Assembly (NCBI GenBank): GCA_003550325.1
Contig: QKWP01000270.1
Span: forward strand, 263,817 to 327,816
Reading direction: 5' to 3'
Source of the DNA: Gigaspora rosea
Lineage: Eukaryota; Glomeromycota; Glomeromycetes; Diversisporales; Gigasporaceae
Length of the DNA: 64,000 bases
Every line of letters starts with the position of its first letter. The first letter of the stretch is position 1. The translations under genes were made by a program, and so were the position numbers. Positions 23,110 to 35,270 of the stretch are shown here, in pieces. The notes below the pieces were generated by a model. That model worked only from the letters and a program-made list of their open reading frames with translations. It had not been told where the DNA came from and did not search any database.

Positions 23110-23475
23110 TTATTGTCTGCAGATAGTAATTGTTCTATAAAAAGTATATTGCAGTTTTTAAACTATTGATTGTTGGAGTAGTGAGTTTTAAGGCTAAAAT
23201 ATTGTATATAGGATATAATTTTAGATTAGTGTTTGAGAAAAGAAGGTTGTTAAAATCAAGATTGTTGATTTGTATATTATATATTGCTAATTGTTGTAAT
23301 TGAAATATTTAGGTAAAATAGCAAAGTTTTCTGTTGTGCAAAAGAAGAATATCTTTGTCAAATATGGGACTCCAGATTTTCAAAAGCCATTCTTTAATTC
23401 TTAAAATAGCAATTTGTTTTAGAATAGGAGTGAAATAAATAATTTTTCTAAAGAATATTACTAAAAATAACCAGC
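23110..23475. other. AT-rich intergenic stretch, nothing recognised
   Basis: The minus frame at 23309-23593 runs into the hAT end and has no recognisable similarity. Confidence 0.4.
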
Positions 23476-23716
23476 AGTGATTAGCAGGGTTGGCATGAAT
23501 GGAATTCGGACAATGGAAATCTGTCCAATATCCATTGTCCGAATGTCCGATCAAAAGCAATGGACATAGGATTGGACATAATTGGTTAATCACATGATAT
23601 TAAATCGTTTCATATGATTAGTCATTTAATTTAACATGTGACAATTAACCAATAGAATTGCATCTGTAATCAACAAAGATTTTAGTCAATCGTAATAATA
23701 AAAGAGTTTTTTATTT

Positions 23717-25997
23717 TTTATTTTTTATTTTTTTTTATTTAACACCTCCGTAGAGGACGCCATGTAGGCGTTCTTTATTATAATTTACTAACGAGCAATT
23801 AATATTACATTATATAAAAGAAAGAATTAACCAAATTAACCAAAATTAACCCCCTCCTTTCTAGGGACAGGAAATCATTGCCAGCGAAGAGAGTACCAAG
23901 AGGTTTATCCACGTACCCTTAAAATAAGGTATTTTTTAACCCCATCAATACCCTTACGTCCCCCTCCTTCATAGCGTTCAAAATCTTTAACTCGTTATTT
24001 AACCTCATCCGAATTATATCTGGTAAGACTGTTTCCGGTATCTGTTTCTGTCCCCACTTAACCTGGGTATACCAGCACCAGATCTCATATAAACAGGTAA
24101 TGTGCACCCATATTGCTGCTTTACATTTGGAAATCTCTTAAATATTAAATGAGGAAAAGATTTCATCCCATGACAAAAGAAGTCTATCCTTATCTGTGGT
24201 TACCAAGCATTTATATGCCTCAGTCCATATCATTTTACTAACCCTACACTCCAAAGCAAAGTGTAGTGGGGTTTGTATCTCTCCGGGACACGCCAGGCAT
24301 TCTCCACTTTCCTCCTGGTTCAAGTGTATTAAACGATATCCGAGGGGAAGTGCCCGGAAGTTCAACCTCCAAGCAACATCCTTTTTCCTATTAATAGTCC
24401 ATTTCTCCTTAATCCAGTTAGCATGCTCTGACTGACTGGGTGAGGGCTTGACCTTTGATCGTAGGTACTCCGTAGCATCTTTGACCGAATAACTGCCTCA
24501 CTGATTTCCTATCCTAAACTCCTCTAGGTCCCATGACCCACTATCTTCTCCGAGCACTTGACCTTCTAGCTGGTTCCACGCTAGTATATAAGGCTTCCAC
24601 CTCTCCGGCCACCCCTTGGTTATCACTGTGCTGCTGTTTAAAGCTTCTTTAATCGTAATGTTTTTCTTATTCTGCAGGTTTTCAGTAATTATTGCACGTT
24701 CTGCCTTCGCCCAGAAACTATCACTTGTCCACAACTTAATAAACACTGTGATTAGTCTAGCGTCCAATGCATCCTTTAATATTGGAGCTGCCAGGCCTCC
24801 TTGGTCATACCCCTACTAGAAGGTTGAATAACGAGGAAGCATTCTCGACCTATTCTTAATCCACTCCATTATTATATTATTAAAGAGGTATAATTGCTTC
24901 CTCTTTGAAGGAACGAGGTATGCCAGGTACCACATTTTCGAGATGAATAACGACTTTGATATTAAAATTCTACCTTTAAAAGAGAGGTTTCTATTTGCTA
25001 TCGATTTGATTTTGTCTTGAATTGTACCAGCTAAATCTTCCCATAAACGCTTTATAGGGTTACCTCTACCATCCACCTTATACCCTAGTATTGCGATCGG
25101 TTCCCCCTCCGTTAATCTCTTAAATTCATTTTCCCCAGGTAAATTAAGTCCCTGTGCTGCTGTCATCAGTGGTACCAAAACTGTTTTCGATTTATTTACT
25201 TTAGCATTCGATACCACCTCGTATACCTTAGTTGCTCCCATAAATTTAAGCCAATCATCCTGAGAACCAATACCTATAGTCAAATCATCCACGTATGCGG
25301 CGATTTTGAACTCCTGGTTCTTAATGTTAATACCATTAATACTATCATGTAAACGCCTTAATAGAGGTTCTATTGCAAGTGTATATAAGAGCGGAGATAG
25401 CGGGTCACCCTGACAAACCCCTCTTTCAACCTTGAAGGGTTCTGAAACCAAACAAGAGTCCGTGACGTAAGCTTGTTGTGACGAAAAAAGTGCGTTAACA
25501 ACGTTACTAAACTTTGTGTCAAAATTCATCTTCTCAAGAACCGTACGTAAATATTCATGATTAACCCTGTCAAAGGCTTTTTGCTGATCTATAAAGAGAA
25601 GCCATTGATCTCTGAGCTGATCTGTTTGGTTTCTCATAACCGTTAACACGTCCAAAGCCGCATCCAAAATCGACCTACCTGTCATGAATCCTCTTTGGTA
25701 TGAGCCAATACGTTCGCACATATCACATTCAGACGATTGGCCATAATTTTCATAAAGATTTTAATGTCACAATTCGTAAGCGAGATTGGTCTCCAATTAC
25801 TTATCGTTTCTAAATTCTCTTTTTTTTTAGGAATAAGCATGATAATGTTCTGGCTCCACGAAGTCGGCATTTCCCCAGTTTCTAGTACTCTATTAAATAA
25901 CTTTTGTAAAATTGGAATCACTTCTTCTTTTGCTAACTTGTAAAAATCGTAGCTAAGGCCGTCCGTTCCAGGGGACCTGTTATTGGCAAGCGTGCCT
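23717..25997 (-). mobile_element. 5'-truncated LINE (non-LTR retrotransposon)
   Basis: It is oriented on the minus strand. The 3' end is an A-rich TAAAAAATAAAAAA-type tail (about 23707-23745 as read here), and the 5' end stops inside the start of the RT domain near 25997. The duplication AGTTTTTTATTT is seen at 23705-23716 and 25998-26009, although its overlap with T runs makes its length uncertain. The endonuclease and any first ORF are missing through 5' truncation, the normal fate of LINE insertions. Confidence 0.8.
24138..25980 (-). pseudogene. LINE reverse transcriptase, broken
   Basis: Minus-strand frames 25921-25682, 25721-24816, 24767-24498 and 24365-24138 follow one another. The first contains the entry block IIMLIPKKKENLETISNWRP. 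The 301-codon piece carries FIDQQKAFDRVNHEYLR (first catalytic aspartate), GVCQGDPLSPLLYTLAIEPL and AYVDDLTIGIG (the YxDD box with both aspartates). The later frames contain LNFR-type and ECLACPGEIQTPLHFALEC segments, typical of the RT-downstream cysteine motif of plant and fungal LINEs. Frameshifts near 25700 and 24790 and further stops make it inactive. It may have been copied from an active relative. Confidence 0.85.
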
Positions 25998-26009
25998 AGT
26001 TTTTTATTT

Positions 26010-26450
26010 ATTAAGCATTGTGTTATAGAACTTCATAAATAAAGCTATACTTTTATTAATAAACCAACTCTTTTCAGTGAAATAATTCTGTACATATGTT
26101 TATTATATCATCCTTTGAAAGATTAGTATGTATATATGTATGTACGATTATATGAGGCGCAATTTTTTTTATAATAATCATTATGTATTACGATTAATTA
26201 AATGATAAGGGATCTATTCAATCTGTTTAAGTTTTGTTCCATAGTGTCCAAGTTTTAGAAACATTTCATAATGTGATCGATTTATATGTATCAGCTGGTG
26301 GGAAATTTGATTTTTTTTTAATATGAATATTTGAACAAATAGCAAAAAGTTTCTATTTAAACCATATACATATAGGGATAGTTTCCCAAGCTAAAAATAA
26401 AAAAATAATCAATAAACGTAGATATACTAAACTAAATCAATTTTTTATAT
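26010..26450. other. Interior of the hAT element right of the LINE; no gene seen
   Basis: AT-rich sequence with no recognisable transposase segment. Confidence 0.45.
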
Positions 26451-26665
26451 AGTTTTCGCCTTGGTCATGAGCAAATCAGCATTGAACATATCATCGGACA
26501 TTGGAAAATTGTCCGAATTGTCCTATGAACGTGATCGGACATTGTCCAGTATTGTCTAGTGACAACCATAGCTGCGCCACATAGAACATCGAAATTGCAT
26601 AGGACAATTCAGAAATGTCCGATGTCCGATAAGAAACTACCGGATATATAGCTTGCACAACCCTG

Positions 26666-26840
26666 GTGATTAGAGTGGTGACAGATATTACATAATATTT
26701 TAGGGAGAGGGGGGTCTCTGAAATCTTATGTTAAATATTGAAGTTCATAATAGCCAATCAAATTGCTCTTATGTAGGGGGAGGGGGGTAGAGTATAGAAA
26801 AATTATATTACGTAATATATGTCACCACCCTTATCACTAC
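26666..26840. mobile_element. MITE with AGTGATWAG/GGTGGTGACA ends
   Basis: The left end GTGATTAGAGTGGTGACAG is mirrored by the right end CTGTCACC-type sequence (on the other strand AGTGATAAGGGTGGTGACA). The hAT element at 23485-26665 inserted in its left terminal repeat, so part of that repeat also lies at 23476-23484. It is related to the element at 10860-11018. Confidence 0.65.
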
Positions 26841-27130
26841 CTCTAGATATTTTTAGAGTTAGGGTGAAGTTATAGAAATTTGGTTTTTGATATATAATAT
26901 AATATAGTTTAGATAAGATCCTAATTTTAGTTTTTATAAGGTTTTTGGGTGTTTTGAACATTTTATTTATGATAATTAATCCTGTTTACTTAGTATGGTT
27001 TAAAGATATAAGCATTCCAGTGATTGATTACTGCTAGTTATGGTTAGAATATTCTTTTATAAAATACTACAGCTTGTTAAAAGTATAAGTTTGTGAAATG
27101 TAGAAATATTTAAGAGGTATAGGTTAATAA

Positions 27131-28140
27131 CAGGCCCAGGACATGCCCCTTAAAATAGATCAAAATGCTATCTTTTAAAAAAAAACATATGAGTTTACTA
27201 TATAACTTTGAGCTAAATCTTACATATTAACTTTAAATTAAATTTTTCAGGAATATAGAACAAGGTGAGAAGAAAAAATTTGAGCTTAAAAATTGAATTA
27301 AAATTTTCCAACTTTGTACAAAACAAAAATGTAACTTTGCTAAAAACAAATATTTTTGATTTTAAAATTATAAATATATGTAAAATCATGCCCTGAACAA
27401 CTTTACTTAGGTGACAGAAGTAGGTTACCTTGTAAGAAAAATGAGTTATCTATGACTAAAGTTAAAATTTTGGAGGTTTCAATATAAACCCCTTTTTTGT
27501 TAAAATAACCTGCTTTAGGCATCTAAGTAAACTTGTTCAGCAGGTAATTCTGCTTATATTAAAGTCAAAATGTGCCTTTTCAAACCTTTTCTAAGTAAAA
27601 AATAGGATTAAAGTTGGGAAAAAAAATTTTTTTCTAAAAAAATTTTTTTTAGAAATAATTTTTGTTTCCAACTTTAATCCTATTTTTCACTTAGTAAAAG
27701 GTTTGAAAAAGCATATTTTGACCTTGGCATAAATAGAATTACCTGCTGAACAAGTTTACTTAGACGCCCAAAGCAGGTTATCTTGACAAAAAAAGAGGTT
27801 TTATATTGAAACCCCAAAAATTTTAACTTTAGTACATAGATAACCTATTTTTCTTACAAGGTAACCTACTTCTGTCACCTAAGTAAAGTTGTTTAGGGCA
27901 TGATTTTACATATATATAATATTTGTTTTTGGTAAAGTTACATTTTTGTTTTGTACAAAATTAGCAAAATTTTAAGGTTAATTTTTTTCTTCTCATCTTG
28001 TTCTATATTTCTAAAAATTTTAATTTAAAGTTAATATGTAAGATTTAAAAGAATTTTTAGCTCAAAGTTATATAGTAAATTCATATGTTTTTTAAAAAAT
28101 TTTAATTATAGATAACAATGAAAGGGGCATGTTCTGAGTC
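27131..28140. mobile_element. 1.0-kb whole-length palindromic element
   Basis: The two halves are near-perfect inverse copies meeting around 27635. The outer ends read CAGGCCCAGGACATGCCCC and, on the other strand, GACTCAGAACATGCCCC. TAATAA flanks both sides (27125-27130, 28141-28146). It is non-coding. Confidence 0.75.
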
Positions 28141-28589
28141 TAATAAGTATATCATTATTAGTGTTAATAAAGAGATTTAATAAATGTTTTGTATATTTAG
28201 TTAAAGAAATAAAAGATTGTTAAGTTTTTGGTTTGAGATTAATATAACTTGATATAGTTATTTAATACTTGGAACAAGTATAGTATTTAGTTAGATTGAG
28301 ATTTGTTTGGAATAAAGTTTTTTGACAAGTTAAATTAAGAAAGTGTTCAATTTTTTATTAATTTTGTTAAGTGTGTGTGCTATTGATTCTGACTATTATA
28401 AATAACCAAAATATCTTATGATATCTTCTTTTTTTCCTTGGGGTTATTTGTTGGTTATTAAATAACAAATATGTATTTTTGAAAGGTTATGTTAAAAAAG
28501 AGACATTAGTTGATTTTTTTTGGTTTATGATTTGGTTGGATTATCTGATATTATTAATTTGGCTAAAAGTATAAAAGTATAAGTATAAA

Positions 28590-28745
28590 AAAGAGAATAA
28601 GAGAAATAAAATAAGAGCAAGAAAAATTGAGAAAGAGTTAGAGAGAGAGAAAAAGAGAGAGAAAGAGAGAAAGAAAAAGAGAGAATGAGAGAAAGAGAGA
28701 GAAAAAGAGAAAAAAAAAAAGAAAGAGAAAGAGAAAGAGAGAAAA
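28590..28745. repeat. Purine-rich GAGAAA microsatellite
   Basis: About 150 bases of GAGAGAAA/AAAGAGAG on the plus strand. The minus-strand frame through it (28525-28767) is a serine-leucine-phenylalanine artefact. Confidence 0.85.
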
Positions 28746-28759
28746 TTTTTTTTCTAATT

Positions 28760-29300
28760 GAGAACATAAGAAAATTTTTGAGAACATTAAATTAAATAAA
28801 CATGTTCTCATGAGAACATAAATTTCAAAACAGATTTTCCAACACTGATTTGAAGAGCTTGTTTTAAAAATAGATGTATTAATAAGTTTTTTTTTAATTT
28901 AATGATAATTTTAAGTTGGTAAAAAGAGGTAAAAAGGTTTGTTGATTTAGATATATTTCAGAGTTTAGAATATATCTTAATTCTTTTATAAGTGATATGT
29001 GTAATAGCTGCTTTATTTATGAATTTGTTAATTTTGTTCCAGATTCTATTTATATTATTTAGACTTTTGGCTAAGGATATTTGTAAAATAAGAATAGATA
29101 GATTTTGTTTAGCATGGTTTTTGTAATTTTTAATATGTTGCTATAAAGTTTCTTTTTATAAAAAAAGATCTCTTGAATATAATTTATGTTGTTTGATTTG
29201 AGTTACTTTTTTAAATTTTAAATATATATTATTTAGTTTTAATAATTTTAATATAAATTTTATTGTTTAGTTTTAATAATTTTTAATTTAAATTTTAGTT
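28760..29300. other. AT-rich stretch, nothing recognised
   Basis: No open frame or organised repeat is visible. Confidence 0.4.
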
Positions 29301-29304
29301 CTCA

Positions 29305-29755
29305 ACTTCAAATAATTCATAGGAAATTTTCTTTAAAGTTGATCAATTCTTTACTATATTCTTTAAGTCAAATAACTAACACATTCTAATCAATAATATG
29401 ATTGCTTAAAGTAATTTTTTAAAATATAAAGGATGCTATTAAGTAAAGGCTTCTTGTGTCCTAATAAAGAATTCTAATGGTAGTTAAAACATCAAAATTG
29501 GCTTGGTGGATCCAAGTATTTTAGGTTCCATGAAGCCAATTTTGATGTTTTAACTACTATTAAAATTAAAAAAAAACTCTTTTTAACTTCAAATTAGAAT
29601 ACAAGAAGTCTTTATTTAATAGCATCTTGCATATTTTAATATATTACTTTAACCAATTATATTATAGCTTGAAATAATAATATAATATTACAGAGTTGTA
29701 ATAATAAAAAATACATTAGCTTTAAAGAAAAATTCTTTTTGAATTATTTGGTGTT
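29305..29755. repeat. Palindrome of about 450 bp
   Basis: GTAGTTAAAACATCAAAATT near 29472 is mirrored by its inverse near 29540, and the arms continue outward to CAAATAATTCA near 29308 and its inverse near 29745. The loop is centred near 29513. Confidence 0.75.
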
Positions 29756-30734
29756 AAGATTATTAAATACTAAAGAATATATATTAAAATTTAAAAAAGG
29801 TTTATATATATATTTTTAATAAAACAATTATTATTTATTGCAAGTGTAATGTATTGCTACCATAATTGACCAATTATTTTTGTTTGTTTAGATTTTATAT
29901 TAATCAAAACAAAACAAATAGTGGCCAGATTAATATTAGAGTTTGGATTTTGTAAAGGCAGTAGTTAGAACACTCTTCTAATTCAAAATTTTGCAAAAAA
30001 ATTTTTTTGTTAAGAAAAAATATAGTTTTATAGTTAAAATTTAGATCAGAATCAAAAAAACTATTTTATTTTAATTTTATGTTATATCTAATTAGGGATA
30101 GGTTCAGCTAACTAGGTTAGCTATTGGTTAGCTATTATCAACTATCAACTAGTAGCCAAATAGCTGGCTAAAGCTAACAAATTACTTGATCAATTTTTTA
30201 ATCAATTTTTCAATCAAGTATATAAGCAAGTGCCAAATAATTATATTATGACAGGGTGAAACCTGAGTCACCAGCTAGTAAAACCTGAGTTTATTAGTAA
30301 AATCTGAGTTTTTAAAAAAAAAATAAGTAAAATCTGAGTTTATTAGTAAAACCTGAGTTTATTAGTAAAATCCGAGTTTTTAAAAAAAATAAGTAAAATC
30401 TGAGTTTATTAGTAAGGGAATAGAAATTTGTTGCACCCGTGACATGCCGCACCCTCTGATTCAGCCAATCAAATCGCACGATTTTGTAGGCAAAAAATTT
30501 TATTTTTTAAAAATTCAAAATTATACAAGTAAAATGTAAAAATAAATAAGTGATATCAAAGCATATAAAGTAAAATTTTATTCTGAACAACTTTTTCTAA
30601 GTCATAAAGATAGATTATCTTAGTAAAAAAACGTTTTATAAGAAAAATCAAAAATTTCGAATGTTAGCACATATAAATCTTTTTTTTTTACTAACATAAA
30701 TCTATCTTTACGTTTAAGAATTATATGTAAAAGG

Positions 30735-30984
30735 GTTGACATGCGAAGCTTGGACCAGAGGGTTTAAATAGGCAATCCCCTAGTCAGGTTGTAGGTATGG
30801 CAACTAGTGTAGAACCTTCGGGCGGACTACTTAAATTAGACAACCAAAAGTTGTACGTGTGGCTAGTTGTACTCTCATTCAATGTAATTCAATTGTGGGT
30901 GCGCCCAAAGAGGCGCCCTTGATCCACAGGCTTGATTAAATAAACTCTCACCCAAAGTGGGAACTTTGACACAAAAAAAAAAAA
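30735..30984 (+). mobile_element. Poly(A)-ended retroposon-like cassette
   Basis: This is a GC-richer island of about 250 bp with a TATA-like GGTTTAAATAGGC (30761), a polyadenylation signal AATAAA near 30949 and an A12-type tail at 30972. No target duplication was found. The layout resembles the retroposon at 44515-45032. Confidence 0.4.
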
Positions 30985-31334
30985 TAATAATAATATTTCA
31001 ACTCATTATTGAGACATGGAATTACCTTGAACCTTTCACAGGTTGTTTATAAAGTATCTAAAAATAAGGCTATGTTTCTAATATTCTCTATTAAAATGTA
31101 AGTTTTAGGTATTCATCTTGCGGAATGTTAAAAATTTCGTCAGCTCGAGCAAAAAAGCTTTATCTTAAAACATGAAAGTCAAAATTTAATTAGAACTTTG
31201 CAAAAAAAACCAACATAGTTACTTTGAGAAAGTTCTGCTGCAGTGTTTTTCAATTGAAAAAAATCAGATAAATAAGTACAATATTTGTATGAAAACTTTA
31301 GAATTTTATGCTTTTCTTTATAAATAAAAGACTT

Positions 31335-31590
31335 AAAACAATTTGGGGTCTTTGCCTTGAAAATGACCTTATGGGACTATGTAGATCTTATGAATAAAAA
31401 TTAAAATTTCTAGCTATCCAGTAATCCAATTCAAATAAACTTTTTTTTATTTTGTAGAGCTTAGTAAGTTTTACAAAATAAAAAAAAGTTTATTTGAATT
31501 AGATTACCGGATAGCTAGAAATATTAATTTTTATCCATAAGATCTACATAGTCCCGTAAGGTCATTTTCAAGGCAAAGACCCCATTTGAT
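31335..31590. repeat. Palindrome of about 255 bp
   Basis: GGGTCTTTGCCTTGAAAATG (31346) is mirrored by its inverse near 31568. The arms include TCTAGCTATCC and its inverse, and meet around 31467. Confidence 0.8.
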
Positions 31591-31893
31591 CGATCTTTTT
31601 TAATTTTACTGATAAAAATCTGATTATAGTAAAATGATCAATATAACTGATAGTTTTGATTACTTAGTTGATTTATCACCCTAATAACCAATCGTGCAAT
31701 TTGACTAGCTGCTTGATCAATTTTTACCAATTTTGCAATCATAAAATTGTGCAATTTGATTGGCTACTTATTACTGTGGCATAAAAAAAAATTTCGGGTT
31801 TTGCTATTTTTTGACCCGGCCGGATATGAAAACCAAATTATTTTATTTATATTGCCTAATTAAAAAAATAATTAATAATTGAAAAAAAATAAT

Positions 31894-32008
31894 NNNNNNN
31901 NNNNNNNNNNNNNNNNNNNNNNNNNNNNNNNNNNNNNNNNNNNNNNNNNNNNNNNNNNNNNNNNNNNNNNNNNNNNNNNNNNNNNNNNNNNNNNNNNNNN
32001 NNNNNNNN
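31894..32008. other. Assembly gap (N)
   Basis: 115 unresolved bases inside an AT-rich repeat. The open frame read across it is meaningless. Confidence 1.
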
Positions 32009-33079
32009 TTTTTTTATTTGAATTATATGGATCCATATAATTTAAATAAAAAAAAATTTTATCGAATTTGATCAGGTGGTTGCAGAGATATCTGATCAAA
32101 GTTTTGACAAAATTTAAAAGGTATCTGTCATATGACAGATACGTTTTAAATTTTTAACAAACATTGATAAAGGATATCTTAGCAACTACTTGATCAAATT
32201 TGATGAAACTTTTTTATTTGAATTTTATGGTTTCATAGAATTCAAATAAAAAAATGTTTATCGAATTTGATTAGGTGGTTGTCAAGATATCTTCGCTCAA
32301 AGTTTTAGAACAGTTTTTGTTTAATAGCAGATTTCACCTATCTATATCAGATTTTACTTATTTTTTTTAATAAACTCAGATTTTACTAATAAACTCAGGT
32401 TTTACTAATAAACTCAGATTTTACTTATTTTTTTTTAAAAACTCAGATTTTAATAAACTTAGGTTTTACTAATAAACTCGGATTTTACTTAATTTTTTTT
32501 AAAAACTCAAATTTTACTAATAAACTCAGGTTTTACTAGCTAGTGACTCAGGTTTCATCCTGTCGTATTATATTTTTATATGTTATATAGCTATACAAAG
32601 ATCTGATTTATATTTTAAACCAATCTAATTTTGGTCAAATTTGTAAATTATTTGGCCTATTGAAGATAAGTTTAAACTCATTCACAATAGGCCAAATAAT
32701 TTGCAAATTTAGACAAAGTAATTTTAGCCTAGATTTTGATTATTGCTTTTAGCCAATCAAAATTTAGAATCTGCTATAACATGTCAACTAGAGTATAATT
32801 ACTGTCAAAATTTCACTATTACATAATTTTTGGTCAATAAAATAATAAGATCAGGTGTAATATATCACAAGCAGAAGATTAAAACAAAAATGTTTACTTT
32901 TTAAAAAATGCTCATTTCCCTAATATTTATATAAGAAATTACCTTTTGTACTTTAATAAATAATTTCTTGAGCAATTTTACTATATGTCTTGCTAACATT
33001 AAGCCAGGTTCCCAAAATATACATAGATAGGTCAGGTATTAGTTTGCTTATTTTTAGTGTTCTTATACAAATCTTTTTT

Positions 33080-34160
33080 ATTTATAGAGTTCAGCTAAAG
33101 CAGAGCGAGTTTTGATTGTCTACATGCATGTTACTGATCAGTCTACATTTACAAACAAAATTTGGTATTTTTTATATCTTTTAGCAAAGGTTTCTCAATG
33201 GCTATATAATTAAACTTAATAAAATTTTTTTTTATTCAATTCTACAAGCTTGCAGAATTGGAATAAAAAAGGATTTATTGAGTTTGACCTGGTAGTTATT
33301 GAGAAATGTTAGTTTAAAGTTAAAAAAAATTATCGAAATCTTAGAGAGATACAAATATATTGTAGCTACGATTATTTTTTAAAATTTAAATAAAAAAATT
33401 TCTCAATAATCACCAAACCAAATTCAATGAAAATTTTTTTATTTTAATTCTACAAGCCTGTAGAATTGAATTAAAAAAATATATTGAACTTGGATTTGTA
33501 GTTGTTGAGAAATATTGATTAAAACTTCAAAGAAATTTATCCCCAACTTTTTTTTATAAGTGCTAAAATTTAATGAAGATTACTCAACACATACTAATCA
33601 AATTTGATCAATATTTTTATTTTAATTCTATGAGATTATAGAACTAAATAAAAAATATATTAATCGAATTTTATTAGTTATATGCAAGTAATCTTGTTTA
33701 AAATTGAAGCATCTGTTAAAAAAAAGCTGCAGTTAAAATTTTTTAGCTTTTAATAAATATACCTCAATAACTACCAATCCAAATTTGATTATTTTTTTTA
33801 TTTTAATTCTACAATTTTGTTGAATTATAATAAAAAAAATTTCTTAAAATTGGTTTGGTAATTATTGAGAAATTTTATTTAAATTTTAAAAAACATGATT
33901 GTAACCTTATTTCTCGATTTCGATGATTTTTTTAAACTTTAAACAAATGTTTCTCAATAACTACCAAGCCAAACTCAACAAATCTTTTTTATTCCAATTC
34001 TGCAGGCTTGTAGAATTGAATAAAAAAATTTTTTATTAAGTTTAATTACATAGCTGTTGAGAAACCTTTGCTAAAAGATATAAAAATACTAATCAACATC
34101 ATGCATGTAGACAATCAAAACTTGCTCCACTTTAGCTGACCTCTATTTATAGTAATTTTT
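33080..34160. mobile_element. 1.1-kb whole-length palindromic element
   Basis: TTTTGATTGTCTACATGCAT (33111) is mirrored by ATGCATGTAGACAATCAAAA near 34103, and the arms match inward past GCAAAGGTTTCTCAA and outward past TTTATAGAG. The centre is near 33620. Inside, a roughly 150-bp motif with an AATTCTACAAGC hairpin recurs several times. It is non-coding. Confidence 0.7.
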
Positions 34161-34404
34161 GCTTATTTTTGGTTTTTTTGCAAATCTTTCTATTTTTGGT
34201 AATTTATAATTAACCTAACCATATTTCGGGGTCCTATCAAGCTCTATAGGATTTTTAACTCTAACTAGGACCCTGAATAATTTATATAAGCTTATATTTA
34301 AGCTTTATAGTAAATTTTTTTTGATTATCATTTTTATATTAGTATATATAAACTATATTTAAACATTACTTAACACTTTTACCATGATTAACTTTTTTGA
34401 AATA

Positions 34405-34710
34405 TAACATTATCTAAAAAAAAACAGAATTATGCTTTCTAAAAAAAAAACATAATTATGTTTTCTAAAAAAAAACATAATTATATTCTTTAAAAAAAAA
34501 TATATATATAATTACATTCTCTAAAAAAAAACATAATTATGTTCTCTAAAAAAAAAACATAATTACATTCTCTAAAAAAAAAAAAAATAAAAAAAATAAA
34601 AACAGAATTACATTCTCTAGAAAAAAAAAACAGAATTATATTCTATAAAAAAAAACCAATAAAATTATGTTCTTTAAAAAAAAATCAAAGTTACATTTTC
34701 TAAAACAAAA
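34405..34710. repeat. Minisatellite TTCTCTAAAAAAAAACATAA
   Basis: About ten copies of a 20-30 bp unit, TTCTCTAAAAAAAA followed by ACATAATTA or ACAGAATTA, with A-run length variation. Confidence 0.85.
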
Positions 34711-34719
34711 AAAAAGATA

Positions 34720-35270
34720 AAAAATTTCTTAAGCCCATTTGATCCATAATCTGCTATAGAATATAAATATATATTCTATAAAATATAAAAAAACTTAAAA
34801 CAAAAAAAAAACTGGTTTACACTATTTTTTCCAATTTTTGCATTTTTTTGATTTTTGTATTTTTTAATTTTTGCATTTATTACCTGTATTTTTTATTAGC
34901 ACATTTCAATATAAGATTTATAAAAATTATCCTATTAGCATTCAGCTTTTTTGCCTATTAGCTGTTTTCAAATATAACCTTTTTATCCAATACCTACTTT
35001 TCAAATATAACCTTTTTTACAAAAGGGCCTCTATTGGCAATTTTTCAAATATTACCTCATATAGATTATTTGGAGTTCTCCCTAACTTAAATGAACTTGA
35101 AGTTTTTTGGGCGTAGTCATGTGATAGTAAAAAAGTAACAGTGATCTTGGGGAAGATGCTAGGGTATTTCTTGCAATAATTCTATATAATTTGTATACTT
35201 AATGCTAAATTAAGCAATAATATGATTTATTAGCCAGGGAATAAAAAATTTGGTATTGGCTACCCAGTCA
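34720..35270. other. AT-rich stretch, nothing convincing
   Basis: An 81-codon frame at 34871-35116 encodes repeated FKYNLF motifs. These come from an underlying CAAATATAACCTTTTT repeat, so I do not call a gene. Confidence 0.4.

Larger units (their letters stand above)
23485..26665. mobile_element. hAT-superfamily element containing a LINE
   Basis: The ends read CAGGGTTGGCATGAATGG and, on the other strand, CAGGGTTGTGCAAGC. Each is followed by many GTCCGAATGTCCGAT-type subterminal copies. The duplication is GTGATTAG (23477-23484, 26666-26673), exact over 8 bp. CAGGGTTG ends and an 8-bp duplication are standard hAT. No transposase remains: the interior beyond the subterminal zones is mostly the inserted LINE. 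Confidence 0.88.
30248..32566. mobile_element. TIR element with TAAAACCTGAGTTTATTAG repeats, 8-bp duplication
   Basis: The ends read ATGACAGGGTGAAACCTGAG and, on the other strand, ACGACAGGATGAAACCTGAG, continuing through TCACYAGCTAGTAAAACC. ATTATATT lies on both sides (30240-30247, 32567-32574), an AT-only and therefore weak duplication. Both subterminal zones are tandem AGTAAAATCTGAGTTT arrays. The interior holds a poly(A)-ended cassette, a palindrome and the N gap, but no gene. Confidence 0.65.

Noticed and set aside
28525-28767. Leucine/serine-rich 80-residue protein
   Set aside because: It is a translation of a GAGAAA microsatellite.
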